Origin: Pseudomonas anguilliseptica
Lineage (GTDB): Bacteria > Pseudomonadota > Gammaproteobacteria > Pseudomonadales > Pseudomonadaceae
Assembly (NCBI RefSeq): GCF_021375795.1
Contig: NZ_JAEIOI010000004.1
Span: 124,001-188,000, forward strand
Direction: 5' to 3'
DNA length: 64,000 bases
In this document: one piece after another, positions 46,677 through 55,088 of the stretch
Layout: each line of letters opens with the position of its first letter
How positions within the stretch are numbered: the first letter of the stretch is position 1
The notes under the pieces: model-generated
What the model was told of the DNA's origin: nothing
The model's database searches: none
What the model saw: only the letters and a program-made list of their open reading frames with translations
Made by a program: the position numbers and the translations under genes

Positions 46677-47669
46677 TCAATTTTTACCGCGTTTGCGAAA
46701 CTCCACCGGGGTTTCGCCGACCCAACGCTTGAAGGCGCGGTAGAAGGTGCTCGGCTCGGAGAAGCCAGTGCGTTCGACAATCACCTCAATGCGCTCGTCG
46801 GTGTTGAGCAGCAGGTCCTTGGCCAGGCGACAGCGGTAGTCAGTCACCAGGTCATTGAAGCGCACGCCGGCCATGGCCAGTCGCTCGCGCAGCCGTCGCG
46901 CTGGCATGTTCAAGCGTGCCGCCACCTGCTCCAGGGTGGCACCGCTGTCCACCAGCAACTCGCCAATCAACTCACGCACCTTGCGCACCAGATCCAGCCG
47001 CTCGACCTCGGCCAGCTGCCTACGCGCCAATGACTCGTGCATGCGCAGCAGCTCTGGCGCGGCATGCCGCGAGGTCTTGTCCAGCACTGCGGCATTGAAC
47101 ACCAGGGCGTAACGCTCGCCACTCAGTTGCGCCGGACAGCCGTAGACCTGCTGGTAACGCTCGGCCGGCGCGCCGTCGGCATGCATGAATTGCACTTCAT
47201 AGGGGGTGAAATCGCCTTCGGTCAGCGCATCGAACAAGCGGATTACCGCGCCGGCGAGCATTTCAGGGAAATGCCGTGGCGTGCCGGGAATCAACCCGAG
47301 CACCAGCACCGCGCGCTCACCGTGCACCTCAAGCTTGGCATTCAGGGTGTCGGAAAGCAGGCGTACATAGCGCAGGGCATGGCGCAGGCCTTCGCCGAAG
47401 GTTTCGCTGGAAAGAAACAGGTATTCCAGCAGCAGGCCGTGAAACGCCGGCAGGTGCTGAGCCAGGTAGAGGCCGACATGCTCTTCGCCGCATTCGTCGA
47501 TGGCCGCCTTCCAGAACAGCGCCTGGGCGGCATGCGGAAAGCGCCCGGCAGGCAGACCACCCGGCGGCAGGCCAACCCGCGCCAGCACTCGATCAGGGTC
47601 GGTACCGCTGGCACGCAAGGCATCGATCACTGGACGCATCAGCGCCACATCGTCAGTCAGGTCACGCAT
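46677..47669 (-). CDS. AraC-family transcriptional regulator (arabinose-binding-like N-domain)
   Basis: The 330-residue regulator has an N-terminal ligand-binding-like domain of the type found in OruR/ArgR-related AraC proteins (FWKAAIDECGEEHVGLYLAQH, GLLLEYLFLSSETFGEGLRHALRYVRLLSD). The C-terminal two helix-turn-helix modules include LEQVAARLNMPARRLRERL and ERTGFSEPSTFYRAFKRWVGETPVEFR, the AraC signature. It is divergent from the MaoC-like gene at 47850, its most likely target, with 180 bases between the starts. The effector is unknown. Confidence 0.88.
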   Translation of the reverse strand: MRDLTDDVALMRPVIDALRASGTDPDRVLARVGLPPGGLPAGRFPHAAQALFWKAAIDECGEEHVGLYLAQHLPAFHGLLLEYLFLSSETFGEGLRHALRYVRLLSDTLNAKLEVHGERAVLVLGLIPGTPRHFPEMLAGAVIRLFDALTEGDFTPYEVQFMHADGAPAERYQQVYGCPAQLSGERYALVFNAAVLDKTSRHAAPELLRMHESLARRQLAEVERLDLVRKVRELIGELLVDSGATLEQVAARLNMPARRLRERLAMAGVRFNDLVTDYRCRLAKDLLLNTDERIEVIVERTGFSEPSTFYRAFKRWVGETPVEFRKRGKN

Positions 47670-47849
47670 TTTTCAGGAATTCTTATTGTTCGCGAGGCGC
47701 GGCCATCTTAGGCAGCTTTAGGTCATGCGCTCAAGGCGTGAATCATGCTGATAAACGATTGACTGGCCTGCCGCACTGCCAGGCGATGCGGCCAATGCAC
47801 GGCAGCGCTGGCCGACTAAGCTGCTGCCACCGTTCTTAGGAGTTTGCCC

Positions 47850-48704
47850 ATGGCCATCGACTGGCTCGATCTGCCCGCCCCGCCTGCCTTACCCGCCCTG
47901 TTTCTACGCGCGGCCCTGCGCCGCCGCGTGACCGGCCGCAGCCTGCCCGAGCTGGGCGTGCGCTGCCAGGTCACGGTCGACCCCAAGCACCTGGCGCACT
48001 ACCGGAAGATTTGCGGCGCAGCCGACGATCATCTGCTGCCCGCCGCCTATCCGCACATCCTGGCGTTTGCCCTGCAGATGCAGTTGCTCACCGACAAGCG
48101 TTTCCCCTTCCCGCTGCTTGGCCTGGTGCACCTGGAAAACCATATTCGCGTGCTGCGCCCACTCGGCGGCCTCGGGCCGTTTACCGTCAGCGTGCAAGTG
48201 CAGGACCTGCAAGCCCATGACAAGGGCGTGACCTTTAGCCTGATCACCCAATTGCACGACCAGCTCGGCCTACTCTGGGAAGGCGACAGCCGCATCCTCT
48301 GCCGCGCCCTGCGCCTGGACGGCAAGCCAGCCGAACACGCAGCCGAAACCGTGCTGACGCAAACCACCCTGGCGCACTGGCGTGCCCCTGCCGATATCGG
48401 CCGTCGCTATGCGCGCATCGCCGGCGACTACAACCCGATCCATATGTTTGCCGCCACGGCCAAGCTGTTCGGCTTCCCCCGCGCCATCGCCCATGGTCTG
48501 TGGAACAAGGGCCGCGCCCTGGCCGAATTGAGCTCGCGCCTGCCTGCTGCCGGCTATGCCGTGAGCGTGCGCTTCCAGAAGCCGGTGCTGTTGCCGGCAG
48601 AAGTGCGCCTACTGACCAGTGAGCCCGGCAGCCATGGCCAGTTCAGCCTGCTCGGCCAGGATGAGCTGGTGCATATGAGCGGCAGTTGGCAGCCGCTGGA
48701 CTAG
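47850..48704 (+). CDS. MaoC-family hydratase/dehydratase, double-domain type
   Basis: This 284-residue protein contains two hot-dog modules. The N-terminal half is degenerate; the C-terminal half carries the active-site pattern IAGDYNPIHMFAATAKLFGFPRAIAHGLW, matching (R)-specific enoyl-CoA hydratases. I start at the ATG with AGGAG eight bases before it; an upstream TTG is too close to that site. The adjacent divergent AraC regulator suggests control by a lipid-derived or aromatic metabolite, which is inference. Confidence 0.85.
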   Translation: MAIDWLDLPAPPALPALFLRAALRRRVTGRSLPELGVRCQVTVDPKHLAHYRKICGAADDHLLPAAYPHILAFALQMQLLTDKRFPFPLLGLVHLENHIRVLRPLGGLGPFTVSVQVQDLQAHDKGVTFSLITQLHDQLGLLWEGDSRILCRALRLDGKPAEHAAETVLTQTTLAHWRAPADIGRRYARIAGDYNPIHMFAATAKLFGFPRAIAHGLWNKGRALAELSSRLPAAGYAVSVRFQKPVLLPAEVRLLTSEPGSHGQFSLLGQDELVHMSGSWQPLD

Positions 48705-48816
48705 GCACGCGGCAAGGCTTGGCGTTTTTCCGAGGGCGGATTATCGTGTGCCTTCCTGCGCCTGCGCGGTCCTGGTTGACCCGTCCGGCAACTCCAATGG
48801 ATCAGAGAGCCTCAGC

Positions 48817-49581
48817 ATGAAAAACACCGCCGTACTTGCCACGTCCTTCGTCCTCGCTTGCACTGCGTTGCAGGCTCATGCCCTGGACGCGTCCGGGCAG
48901 CGCTATGTCAATCAGCTGGTACAGGGCGGTCCGGTGTCGATTCGCGAAGCCGCGCAGAGCATCTATCACAGCGGTTACCGGGACCAGGAAACCCTCGACG
49001 TGGCCGCCGAAGTGCTGCTGCAGAAGTACCGCAGCGCCACCGACAACACCACCTCCGACGCCCTGGCCTGGGTCTGCAAGGCCCTGGCCAGCTCGGGCAA
49101 CGGCCGCTACAAGCCAGTGCTGGCCGAAGTGGTGGCCAACTCCAATAACCGCAAACTCGACCGCCACTGCGAAAAGGCCGGCAACAGCCTCAGCGCCGGC
49201 GGCGCGCCCTACACTGCCGGCAGCGTCAACCTGGATGCCTACCGCGCCGGCCAGGGCCAGCCTGCGGCCAGCAGCACCCTGGCCCTTGCACCCGCTGCCG
49301 CACCGGCAGCCGTGGCCCAGGGCAGCGGCTCGTTCAGCGATGTGCGCACCGGCATGAGCATGGATGAAGTCAATGCACTGCTTGGCGCGCCGACCGCCAC
49401 CTTCTCGCACCAGACCGGCAAGGCCTGGATCCCGTTCAACTTCAAAGGCAAGGACGTCGCCCGCGTGGTGTCGTTGTACAAAGGCAAGGGCCGCATCACC
49501 TTCTCCCAGGAAAGCGTCTATGCCAACGTCTGGCGCGTGCTGGAAGTGACTAACAATCCCAACGAAAGCGGCTACCCATAA
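48817..49581 (+). CDS. Periplasmic protein with BamE/SmpA-like C-terminal domain
   Basis: The 254-residue exported protein has a Sec signal peptide cut near ALQAHA|LD. The middle (about 30-135) is helical with repeats resembling HEAT-type folds, a Ala/Pro linker follows, and the C-terminal RTGMSMDEVNALLGAPTATFSHQTGKAW matches the BamE/OmlA fold used in outer-membrane assembly lipoproteins. There is no lipobox. The function is not known. The 3' side carries a 10-base-stem hairpin at 49593-49624. Confidence 0.72.
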   Translation: MKNTAVLATSFVLACTALQAHALDASGQRYVNQLVQGGPVSIREAAQSIYHSGYRDQETLDVAAEVLLQKYRSATDNTTSDALAWVCKALASSGNGRYKPVLAEVVANSNNRKLDRHCEKAGNSLSAGGAPYTAGSVNLDAYRAGQGQPAASSTLALAPAAAPAAVAQGSGSFSDVRTGMSMDEVNALLGAPTATFSHQTGKAWIPFNFKGKDVARVVSLYKGKGRITFSQESVYANVWRVLEVTNNPNESGYP

Positions 49582-49592
49582 CCTGCGGTATC

Positions 49593-49624
49593 GGTTTGCC
49601 GGCTTGAAGACCGGCCGGCAAACC
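49593..49624. terminator. Hairpin after the BamE-like gene
   Basis: GGTTTGCCGG pairs with CCGGCAAACC around a 12-base loop, 12 bases after the stop. No T run follows, so it is a weak terminator or an mRNA 3'-end protector. Confidence 0.55.
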
Positions 49625-49657
49625 CCGAAGCTATGCTCCTCTTTGCTGGAGCGCCTG

Positions 49658-49978
49658 ATGAACCTCGCCGAACTGACCACCCGCATGCACGCCATTCGTG
49701 ACCATAACGACTGGCGGCCCTTCCACAGCCCGAAGAACCTGGCCATGGCCGCCAGCGTGGAAATGGCCGAGCTCGTGGAGATCTTCCAGTGGCTGACTGA
49801 GGCCCAATCACAGCAATTGCCGCCGGAAAAACTGACCCATGCCGGCCAGGAAATCGGCGACGTGATCCTCTACCTGATATTGCTATGCGGCGAGCTGGGC
49901 CTGGATATGGAACAGGTGGTGCGCGCCAAGCTGGCCGACAACGAACGGCGCTTCCTCGGGAGCACAGCCCATGAGTGA
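49658..49978 (+). CDS. MazG-like nucleotide pyrophosphohydrolase
   Basis: The 106-residue protein is a small all-alpha NTP pyrophosphohydrolase of the MazG/RS21-C6 type. Metal ligands are recognisable in MAASVEMAELVEIFQW (ExxE helix) and QEIGDVILYLILLC (ExxD helix). It hydrolyses non-canonical or excess nucleoside triphosphates. The stop overlaps the cmoM start by eight bases, indicating coupling with the tRNA-modifying gene. I start at MNLAELTTRMHA; the frame before it has no family similarity. Confidence 0.87.
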   Translation: MNLAELTTRMHAIRDHNDWRPFHSPKNLAMAASVEMAELVEIFQWLTEAQSQQLPPEKLTHAGQEIGDVILYLILLCGELGLDMEQVVRAKLADNERRFLGSTAHE

Positions 49979-50720
49979 TCGGCACTTCGACGAGCTGGCC
50001 ACACGCTTTGCCGAGAAAATCTATGGCGGCGCCAAGGGCGCGATTCGCCTGGCCGTGCTCCAGGCCGACCTGGCAGAAGCGCTACCCGAGCGCCCGCTGA
50101 GGGTGCTGGATATTGGCGCAGGCCTTGGCCATATGTCGCTGTGGCTGGCCGAGCGTGGCCACCAGGTGACCCTGACCGAACCCGCCGAGCCGATGCTCAC
50201 CGGTGCCCGTGAGCGCTTTGCCGCCGCCGGCCAGCCGGCCACGTTTATCCAGGCGCCCTGGCAGGACCTGCTCGGCCAGCTGGAGCAGCCCTATGACCTG
50301 GTGATCTGCCATGCGGTGCTGGAATGGCTGGCCAAGCCACACAGCATCCTGCCGGTGCTGCACCAGCTGTGCGCGCCCGGCGGCTGGCTGTCGCTGGCGT
50401 TCTACAACAAGGATGCGCTGATCTACCGCAACCTGCTCAAGGGCCACTTCCGCAAGCTGCGCAAGGCCGAGTTCGCCGGAGAGAAACAGAGCCTGACCCC
50501 GCAGATGCCGCTTGATCCGCGCGAGCTGGCGGCGCAACTTGAGGCTAATTGGCAGGTCGAAAGCCAGAGTGGCGTGCGGGTGTTTCACGACTATATGCCG
50601 CAACCCTTCCAGGCCAAGGCCGAGCTGCTCGACCTGCTGGAAATGGAACTGGCCTACCGCCGCCACCCCAGCTTTGCCGGGCTGGGGCGTTATCTTCACT
50701 GGATCTGCCGGCCACGCTGA
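49971..50720 (+). CDS. cmoM: tRNA 5-carboxymethoxyuridine methyltransferase CmoM
   Basis: CmoM (249 residues) methylates the carboxylate of 5-carboxymethoxyuridine at tRNA wobble position 34. Class I SAM motifs are RVLDIGAGLGHMSLWLAERGH and VTLTEPAEPML, with LVICHAVLEWLAKPHSILPVL and the CmoM block LSLAFYNKDALIYRNLLKGHFRKL. The family's DPRELAAQLEANWQVESQSGVRVFHDYM region is also present. It follows the MazG-like gene directly and is followed by two DUF4136 lipoprotein genes. Confidence 0.94.
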   Translation: MSDRHFDELATRFAEKIYGGAKGAIRLAVLQADLAEALPERPLRVLDIGAGLGHMSLWLAERGHQVTLTEPAEPMLTGARERFAAAGQPATFIQAPWQDLLGQLEQPYDLVICHAVLEWLAKPHSILPVLHQLCAPGGWLSLAFYNKDALIYRNLLKGHFRKLRKAEFAGEKQSLTPQMPLDPRELAAQLEANWQVESQSGVRVFHDYMPQPFQAKAELLDLLEMELAYRRHPSFAGLGRYLHWICRPR

Positions 50721-50749
50721 CAGCCATCACACTGGAGGCTGAACATTCA

Positions 50750-51343
50750 ATGAAAAGACTGGGCGCACTACTGCTCCTTACCAGCCTCGCCGCCTGCCAG
50801 AGCCAGAATCCCTATATCGCCGACAGCAAACCGATGCCGCCGGCACCCGCTCACTCGCCCCAGCAACTGGACCGCAGCGCCTACCCGGCTGCGCCGCGCG
50901 ACTATGCGCGCTACCGTACCTGGAGCTGGCAGCAGCTACCGGCCGGCAGCGCCTGGGCCAGTTCCGAGCAGGTGCAGGAAGCCTTGAGCAACGCCCTCGA
51001 CCAGCGCGGCCTGCGCCCGCACCGCGTCGGTAAAACCAGCGACCTCAAGGTCAGCGCCGAGCTGCGTCTGGAGCAGCGCTTGCGTCAGGTCACGGAACAG
51101 TACGGCAGCCATTACGGCCATAGTCGCTATGGCAATGACTACGGCATGTGGGGCAGCGCGCCGCTGGTGCGCAGCTACACCGAAGACGTCATGGTGGTGC
51201 GCATCGAACTGTTCGATGGCCAGAACGGTCAAGCGGTGTGGAACGGCCACGCCGAAACCCGCAACAGCGGCAGTCAGAGTGAACGCGCCGCCGCACTGCG
51301 CAACGCCGTACAACAGGCCCTGGCGGCGTACCCGCCAAGCTGA
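50750..51343 (+). CDS. DUF4136-family lipoprotein (first of a tandem pair)
   Basis: The 197-residue outer-envelope lipoprotein has lipobox LTSLAA|C and the DUF4136 features YRTWSWQQLP, DQRGLRP and VWNGHAETRN. A His/Tyr/Gly-rich stretch (about 120-145) precedes the VVRIELFDGQNG core. Role unknown. The start giving MKRLGALLLL creates the signal peptide and has GGAGGCTG before it. It is a paralogue of the next gene; the two probably arose by duplication. Confidence 0.87.
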   Translation: MKRLGALLLLTSLAACQSQNPYIADSKPMPPAPAHSPQQLDRSAYPAAPRDYARYRTWSWQQLPAGSAWASSEQVQEALSNALDQRGLRPHRVGKTSDLKVSAELRLEQRLRQVTEQYGSHYGHSRYGNDYGMWGSAPLVRSYTEDVMVVRIELFDGQNGQAVWNGHAETRNSGSQSERAAALRNAVQQALAAYPPS

Positions 51344-51367
51344 TTGCCGAACCCGAGGAGAGCACCC

Positions 51368-51931
51368 ATGCGTGCATCGCTGCTGTTACTGCCCCTGCTA
51401 TTGATCCTCAGCGCCTGCCAGAACACGCAGTTGCAGCGCGACTTCGACCTTAACCGGGACTTTGCCGCCTACCGCAGCTGGAGCTGGCAGGAACCGGCCG
51501 TGCAATACAAACCTGATGATCCGCGTCTGAAAAGCGACCTGACAGACCAGCGCATCCGCACGGCGGTCAGCCAACAGCTCGACCAGCGTGGCCTGCGCCC
51601 GGCAGCAGCAAACACGCCAGGTGACCTCAAGGTTCAGGTGTGGATGATCGTCGACAACCGCCAGCAGCAGGTCAGCACCCAGCTCGGCGGCGCCTGGGGT
51701 GATCCCTGGAGTGGCGGTTTCTGGGGCGGCCCGAGTTACGTGGAAACCCGCACCCTGGACTATCAGGTCGGCACCCTGCAGATCGACCTGTTCGATGGTA
51801 AGGACGGCAAACTGGTATGGCGCGGCAGCACCGAACAGGTGCTACGCAACCCACAGCCCAGCCCGAACGAGCGCGAAGCCGCGATTCGCCGCAGCGTGGC
51901 GGAAGTGTTAAGCCAGTATCCGCCTCGATAG
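51368..51931 (+). CDS. DUF4136-family lipoprotein (second of a tandem pair)
   Basis: The 187-residue protein has a lipoprotein signal with lipobox LILSA|C, then YRSWSWQEPA, DQRGLRPA, LQIDLFDGKDGKLVWRG, aligning with the neighbouring paralogue across the domain. A Gly-Trp stretch (about 108-122) replaces the His-rich one of its partner. The ATG has GAGGAGAGC upstream, 24 bases after the previous stop. Function unknown; envelope location is inferred from the lipobox. Confidence 0.88.
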   Translation: MRASLLLLPLLLILSACQNTQLQRDFDLNRDFAAYRSWSWQEPAVQYKPDDPRLKSDLTDQRIRTAVSQQLDQRGLRPAAANTPGDLKVQVWMIVDNRQQQVSTQLGGAWGDPWSGGFWGGPSYVETRTLDYQVGTLQIDLFDGKDGKLVWRGSTEQVLRNPQPSPNEREAAIRRSVAEVLSQYPPR

Positions 51932-51969
51932 ACCACCCTACACGCGCCCACTGACACCAAGGATGCTGC

Positions 51970-52458
51970 ATGAACCCAACCCCACGCCTCAGCCACCGCC
52001 CCGCTGCGGCGGCTGACTTGGCCGAGATCGTCGGCTTTCCACAAAACGCCGATGAACTGTTCTTCTGCTATCCCAAGGCCGACTGGCCGCTGAGTGTCGG
52101 TCAATTGGCCGCCGCCATTGCCGAACGCCGCGACAGCACCGTGGTGCTGCTTGATGGCCGAGTGGCCGGTTTTGCCAACCTCTACCAGTGGCACTACGAC
52201 GAGCACTGCGCGCTGGGCAACCTGATGGTCGCCCCTTGGGCCCGCGGTCAAGGCGTAGCGCATTATCTGGTGGCGGTGATGGAGCAGTTGGCGCGGGAGC
52301 ATTACCACGCCAATCGCATGCTGGTGTCGTGCTTCAACGCCAACAGCGCCGGCCTGCTGCTCTACCCCAAGCTCGGCTATGCCCTCAGTGATGTGGTCGA
52401 ACGCCGCGACCCCAAGGGCCAGCGCGTCGCGCTGATCCAGTTCAGCAAGCCCCTGTAG
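51970..52458 (+). CDS. GNAT-family acetyltransferase
   Basis: The 162-residue protein is a GNAT domain with VAGFANLYQW, the acetyl-CoA loop VAPWARGQGVAHYLVAVM (a good R/QxxGxG/A match) and LYPKLGYALSDVV. The substrate is unknown; several GNATs of this type acetylate amino acids or peptides. It ends six bases before the convergent LysR gene. Confidence 0.88.
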   Translation: MNPTPRLSHRPAAAADLAEIVGFPQNADELFFCYPKADWPLSVGQLAAAIAERRDSTVVLLDGRVAGFANLYQWHYDEHCALGNLMVAPWARGQGVAHYLVAVMEQLAREHYHANRMLVSCFNANSAGLLLYPKLGYALSDVVERRDPKGQRVALIQFSKPL

Positions 52459-52464
52459 AGCGGT

Positions 52465-53364
52465 TTACAGGTCCCAGTCCGGCCGATCCGCCAACCGCTC
52501 GACCAGAAAATCCAGCAGCGCCCGCAGCGCCGGCGGCATTTGCCGGCGCGTACCGTAGAGGGCGTGGATGCCCAGTTGCTGTGGCTCGTAGTCAGGCAGC
52601 AACTGTACCAGCGCCCCGGAGCGCAGATGCGCGCCGACCGAATAGCGCGGCTGCAAACTGATGCCAATATCGGCCAGCACCGCCTCCAGCAGCACCATGG
52701 ATTCATTGGCGCTGAGGTTGCCGCTGACCGCCACGGCATGCGGCTCATCGGCACGGCTGAACTCCCAGATGCTGCGGCCGAAGTAGGCGTAACTCAGGCA
52801 GTTGTGCTGCGCCAGTTCCTCGGGCCGCTGCGGCGTGCCATGCCTGGCCAGATACGCCGGGGTGGCGCACACCACCGAGCGGCACACCGCCAACTGACGG
52901 GCGATCAGATTGGGGTCGAGCTGATTGGTGATGCGCAGGGCCAGGTCGATACGCGCTTCCACCAGGTTGACCGCCTGACTGCCCACCAGCAGGTCAATGC
53001 TGACCTGCGGATACAGGCGGGTGAAGTCATCCAGCGCGTGCACCAGCCAGGCCTGTGCCAGTGACTGGCTACAAGCGATGCGCAAGGTGCCACGCGGCGC
53101 AGCCTCATCGGTACGGCTGACGCTCTGCATGGCCTCGGCCATGGCCAGCATCTCGCGGCATTGGCCAAGCAACTGCTCGCCGGCACCGGTCAGGCTCAGC
53201 TTGCGTGTGGTGCGGTGCAGCAGGCGCGCGCCGACCCAGGTTTCCAGCTCGCCGAGGTAACGCGAGACCATTGCCCGCGACATCTCCAGCGCATCGGCGG
53301 CTGCGGTCTGGCTGCCGCGCTCCACCACTTCGACAAAAACCCGCGTAGCCGTCAGGCGATCCAT
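52465..53364 (-). CDS. LysR-family transcriptional regulator
   Basis: This 299-residue regulator has an N-terminal winged helix-turn-helix (TRVFVEVVERGSQTAAADALEMSRAMVSRYLGELE) and a periplasmic-binding-like effector domain starting near residue 90. It is divergent from the metallo-beta-lactamase-fold gene at 53464, with a T-N11-A dyad between them at 53406-53426, so autoregulation and control of that gene are likely. The gene may also regulate the SDR gene overlapping the target. Effector unknown. Confidence 0.93.
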   Translation of the reverse strand: MDRLTATRVFVEVVERGSQTAAADALEMSRAMVSRYLGELETWVGARLLHRTTRKLSLTGAGEQLLGQCREMLAMAEAMQSVSRTDEAAPRGTLRIACSQSLAQAWLVHALDDFTRLYPQVSIDLLVGSQAVNLVEARIDLALRITNQLDPNLIARQLAVCRSVVCATPAYLARHGTPQRPEELAQHNCLSYAYFGRSIWEFSRADEPHAVAVSGNLSANESMVLLEAVLADIGISLQPRYSVGAHLRSGALVQLLPDYEPQQLGIHALYGTRRQMPPALRALLDFLVERLADRPDWDL

Positions 53365-53405
53365 AATTAGCCCACTTAACGCAACAAATATGCGCAGATT
53401 ACGGG

Positions 53406-53426
53406 GCTTTTTGATCGATTTAAAGC
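53406..53426. promoter_or_regulatory. LysR-type box GCTTT-N11-AAAGC
   Basis: The arms fit the T-N11-A rule of LysR operators with five paired bases each. It lies 38 bases before the start of the MBL gene and 42 bases from the lysR start, in their divergent intergenic region. Confidence 0.6.
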
Positions 53427-53463
53427 AACTAAGATGAGCTCATTCACTCAACAGGAGTTCCCC

Positions 53464-54336
53464 ATGTCGCTCATCACTCACCTGCGCAGCCTGCTCGCCA
53501 GCGCCAGCCTGCTGACCCTGGCCAGCACCGCCTTCGCCCAACCGCTGACCCTGGATGTCTACAACCCAGGCGACAAGGCCATCTTCCCGGTAACCTCGAC
53601 GCTGATCAGCGGCGAACGCGAGGCCATCCTGGTCGATGCGCAGTTCTCCAACCGCGAAGCGCAGGAACTGGTCGAGCGCATTCAGGCCAGCGGCAAGACC
53701 CTGACCACCATCTTTATCAGCCACGGCGACCCGGATTTCTACTTCGGTCTGGACACCCTGACCCGCGCCTTCCCCGAGGCCAAAGTCCTGGCCACGCCGC
53801 AGACCATTGCCTATATCGAAAAAAGCAGCGAGCCGAAGCTGGCCTACTGGGGCCCGATCCTCAAGGACAGCGCACCGGCCCGCACCGTGGTGCCGCAAGC
53901 GCTGCAAGGCGACCACCTGAGCCTGGAAGGCCAGCGCATCGAGCTGATCGGCCATGACCCCAAGCACACCAGCCTGTGGATTCCGAGCATCAAGGCGGTG
54001 GTCGGCGGCGTGCTGACCTACGCCAACATCCACCCCTGGATTGCCGATGCACAAACCGCAGAGGCGCGTAAATCCTGGCTGAAATCCCTGGATGAACTGC
54101 AAGCGCTGCAACCTAAAACCCTGGTACCGGGTCACTTTATGGGCCAGCCGAACCTGAACCTGGATGACCTGCGCTTTACCCGCAACTACCTGAATGACCT
54201 GGAAGCGGCGCTGCCCAAGGCCCAGAACAGCCAGGCGCTGATCACAGCGATGAAGGCCAAGTACCCACAGCTACTCGACGCCAGCAGCCTGGAACTGAGC
54301 GCCAAGGTGCTCAAAGGTGAAATGCAGTGGCCGTAA
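53464..54336 (+). CDS. Exported metallo-beta-lactamase-fold protein with altered zinc motif
   Basis: The 290-residue protein has a signal peptide ending STAFA|QP. The usual HxHxDH is changed to ISHGDPDFYFG: His87 and Asp91 remain, but the other two histidine positions are Asp89 and Phe92. Later ligands appear as a His in IGHDPKHTS and a His in LVPGHFMGQ. Altered zinc binding, a single metal, or non-catalytic binding are all possible. The neighbours, LysR upstream and SDR overlapping, suggest a small inducible pathway. The ATG follows CAGGAG. Confidence 0.78.
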   Translation: MSLITHLRSLLASASLLTLASTAFAQPLTLDVYNPGDKAIFPVTSTLISGEREAILVDAQFSNREAQELVERIQASGKTLTTIFISHGDPDFYFGLDTLTRAFPEAKVLATPQTIAYIEKSSEPKLAYWGPILKDSAPARTVVPQALQGDHLSLEGQRIELIGHDPKHTSLWIPSIKAVVGGVLTYANIHPWIADAQTAEARKSWLKSLDELQALQPKTLVPGHFMGQPNLNLDDLRFTRNYLNDLEAALPKAQNSQALITAMKAKYPQLLDASSLELSAKVLKGEMQWP

Positions 54337-55025
54337 GCCGCCGCATCCTGATCACCGGCGCCTCGCGCGGCATTGGCTTGGGCTTGACACAGGCCTTTGT
54401 GCAGGCGGGCTGGCAGGTGCATGCCGTGATCCGCAACCTGGCGGGTAGCCACGAACTGCAGGCGCTGGCCACGCAACATGGCCAGCGCCTGCAGCTGATT
54501 GAGTGCGATTTGCTGCAGCGCGAGGCAGGCCAACTGATCGACCGTGCGCTGGGCGACCAAGCGCTGACCTGTGCGCTGTTCAATGCTGGCATCTACGGCC
54601 CAGCGCATCAGGATCCGCGCCAGGCCAACAGCGCGGAGATCGGCCAGCTGTTTCTCGCCAATGCCGTTGCGCCGATCAGCCTGGGTCAACAGCTGGCTGG
54701 GCGCATTGAGGCCGGCGGGGTGATGGCCTTTATCAGTTCGCAAATGGCCAGTTTGCAGCTCAACCACACCCTAGACATGCCGCTGTACGGTGCCAGCAAG
54801 GCCGCGCTGAACAGCCTGCTGCTGAGCTGGAGCAGCCACTATGCCGAGCTGCCCTGGAGCCTGCTGGCCCTGCATCCGGGCTGGGTGCGCACGGCCATGG
54901 GCGGCGCCGATGCCCCCTTGAGCGTGGCGGATAGCGCAGCAGGGCTGTATCAGGTGATCAGCGCTGAACTGGGCCGCCGACGCTGCACCTTCCTCGACTA
55001 CCAGGGCCAGACCTTGCCCTGGTGA
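54327..55025 (+). CDS. Short-chain dehydrogenase/reductase
   Basis: The 232-residue SDR has the cofactor motif ITGASRGIGLGLTQAF, the NAG structural motif in FNAGIYGP, the catalytic Ser in AFISSQMASL and the Tyr-x3-Lys in LYGASKAALN. The start is GTG, 10 bases inside the MBL gene, with AGGTGA upstream, so it is translated by overlap. It reduces an unknown carbonyl substrate with NAD(P)H. Confidence 0.88.
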   Translation: MAVSRRILITGASRGIGLGLTQAFVQAGWQVHAVIRNLAGSHELQALATQHGQRLQLIECDLLQREAGQLIDRALGDQALTCALFNAGIYGPAHQDPRQANSAEIGQLFLANAVAPISLGQQLAGRIEAGGVMAFISSQMASLQLNHTLDMPLYGASKAALNSLLLSWSSHYAELPWSLLALHPGWVRTAMGGADAPLSVADSAAGLYQVISAELGRRRCTFLDYQGQTLPW

Positions 55026-55088
55026 GGCTGACGGCGCGCTGTGCATTTGCGGCATAATCGCCCGCCCTGCCCGCCTGGAGATATGCCC

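Noticed and set aside
47844..47849. TTG start for the MaoC-like gene
   Set aside because: It is one base after the AGGAG site; the ATG two codons on has proper spacing.
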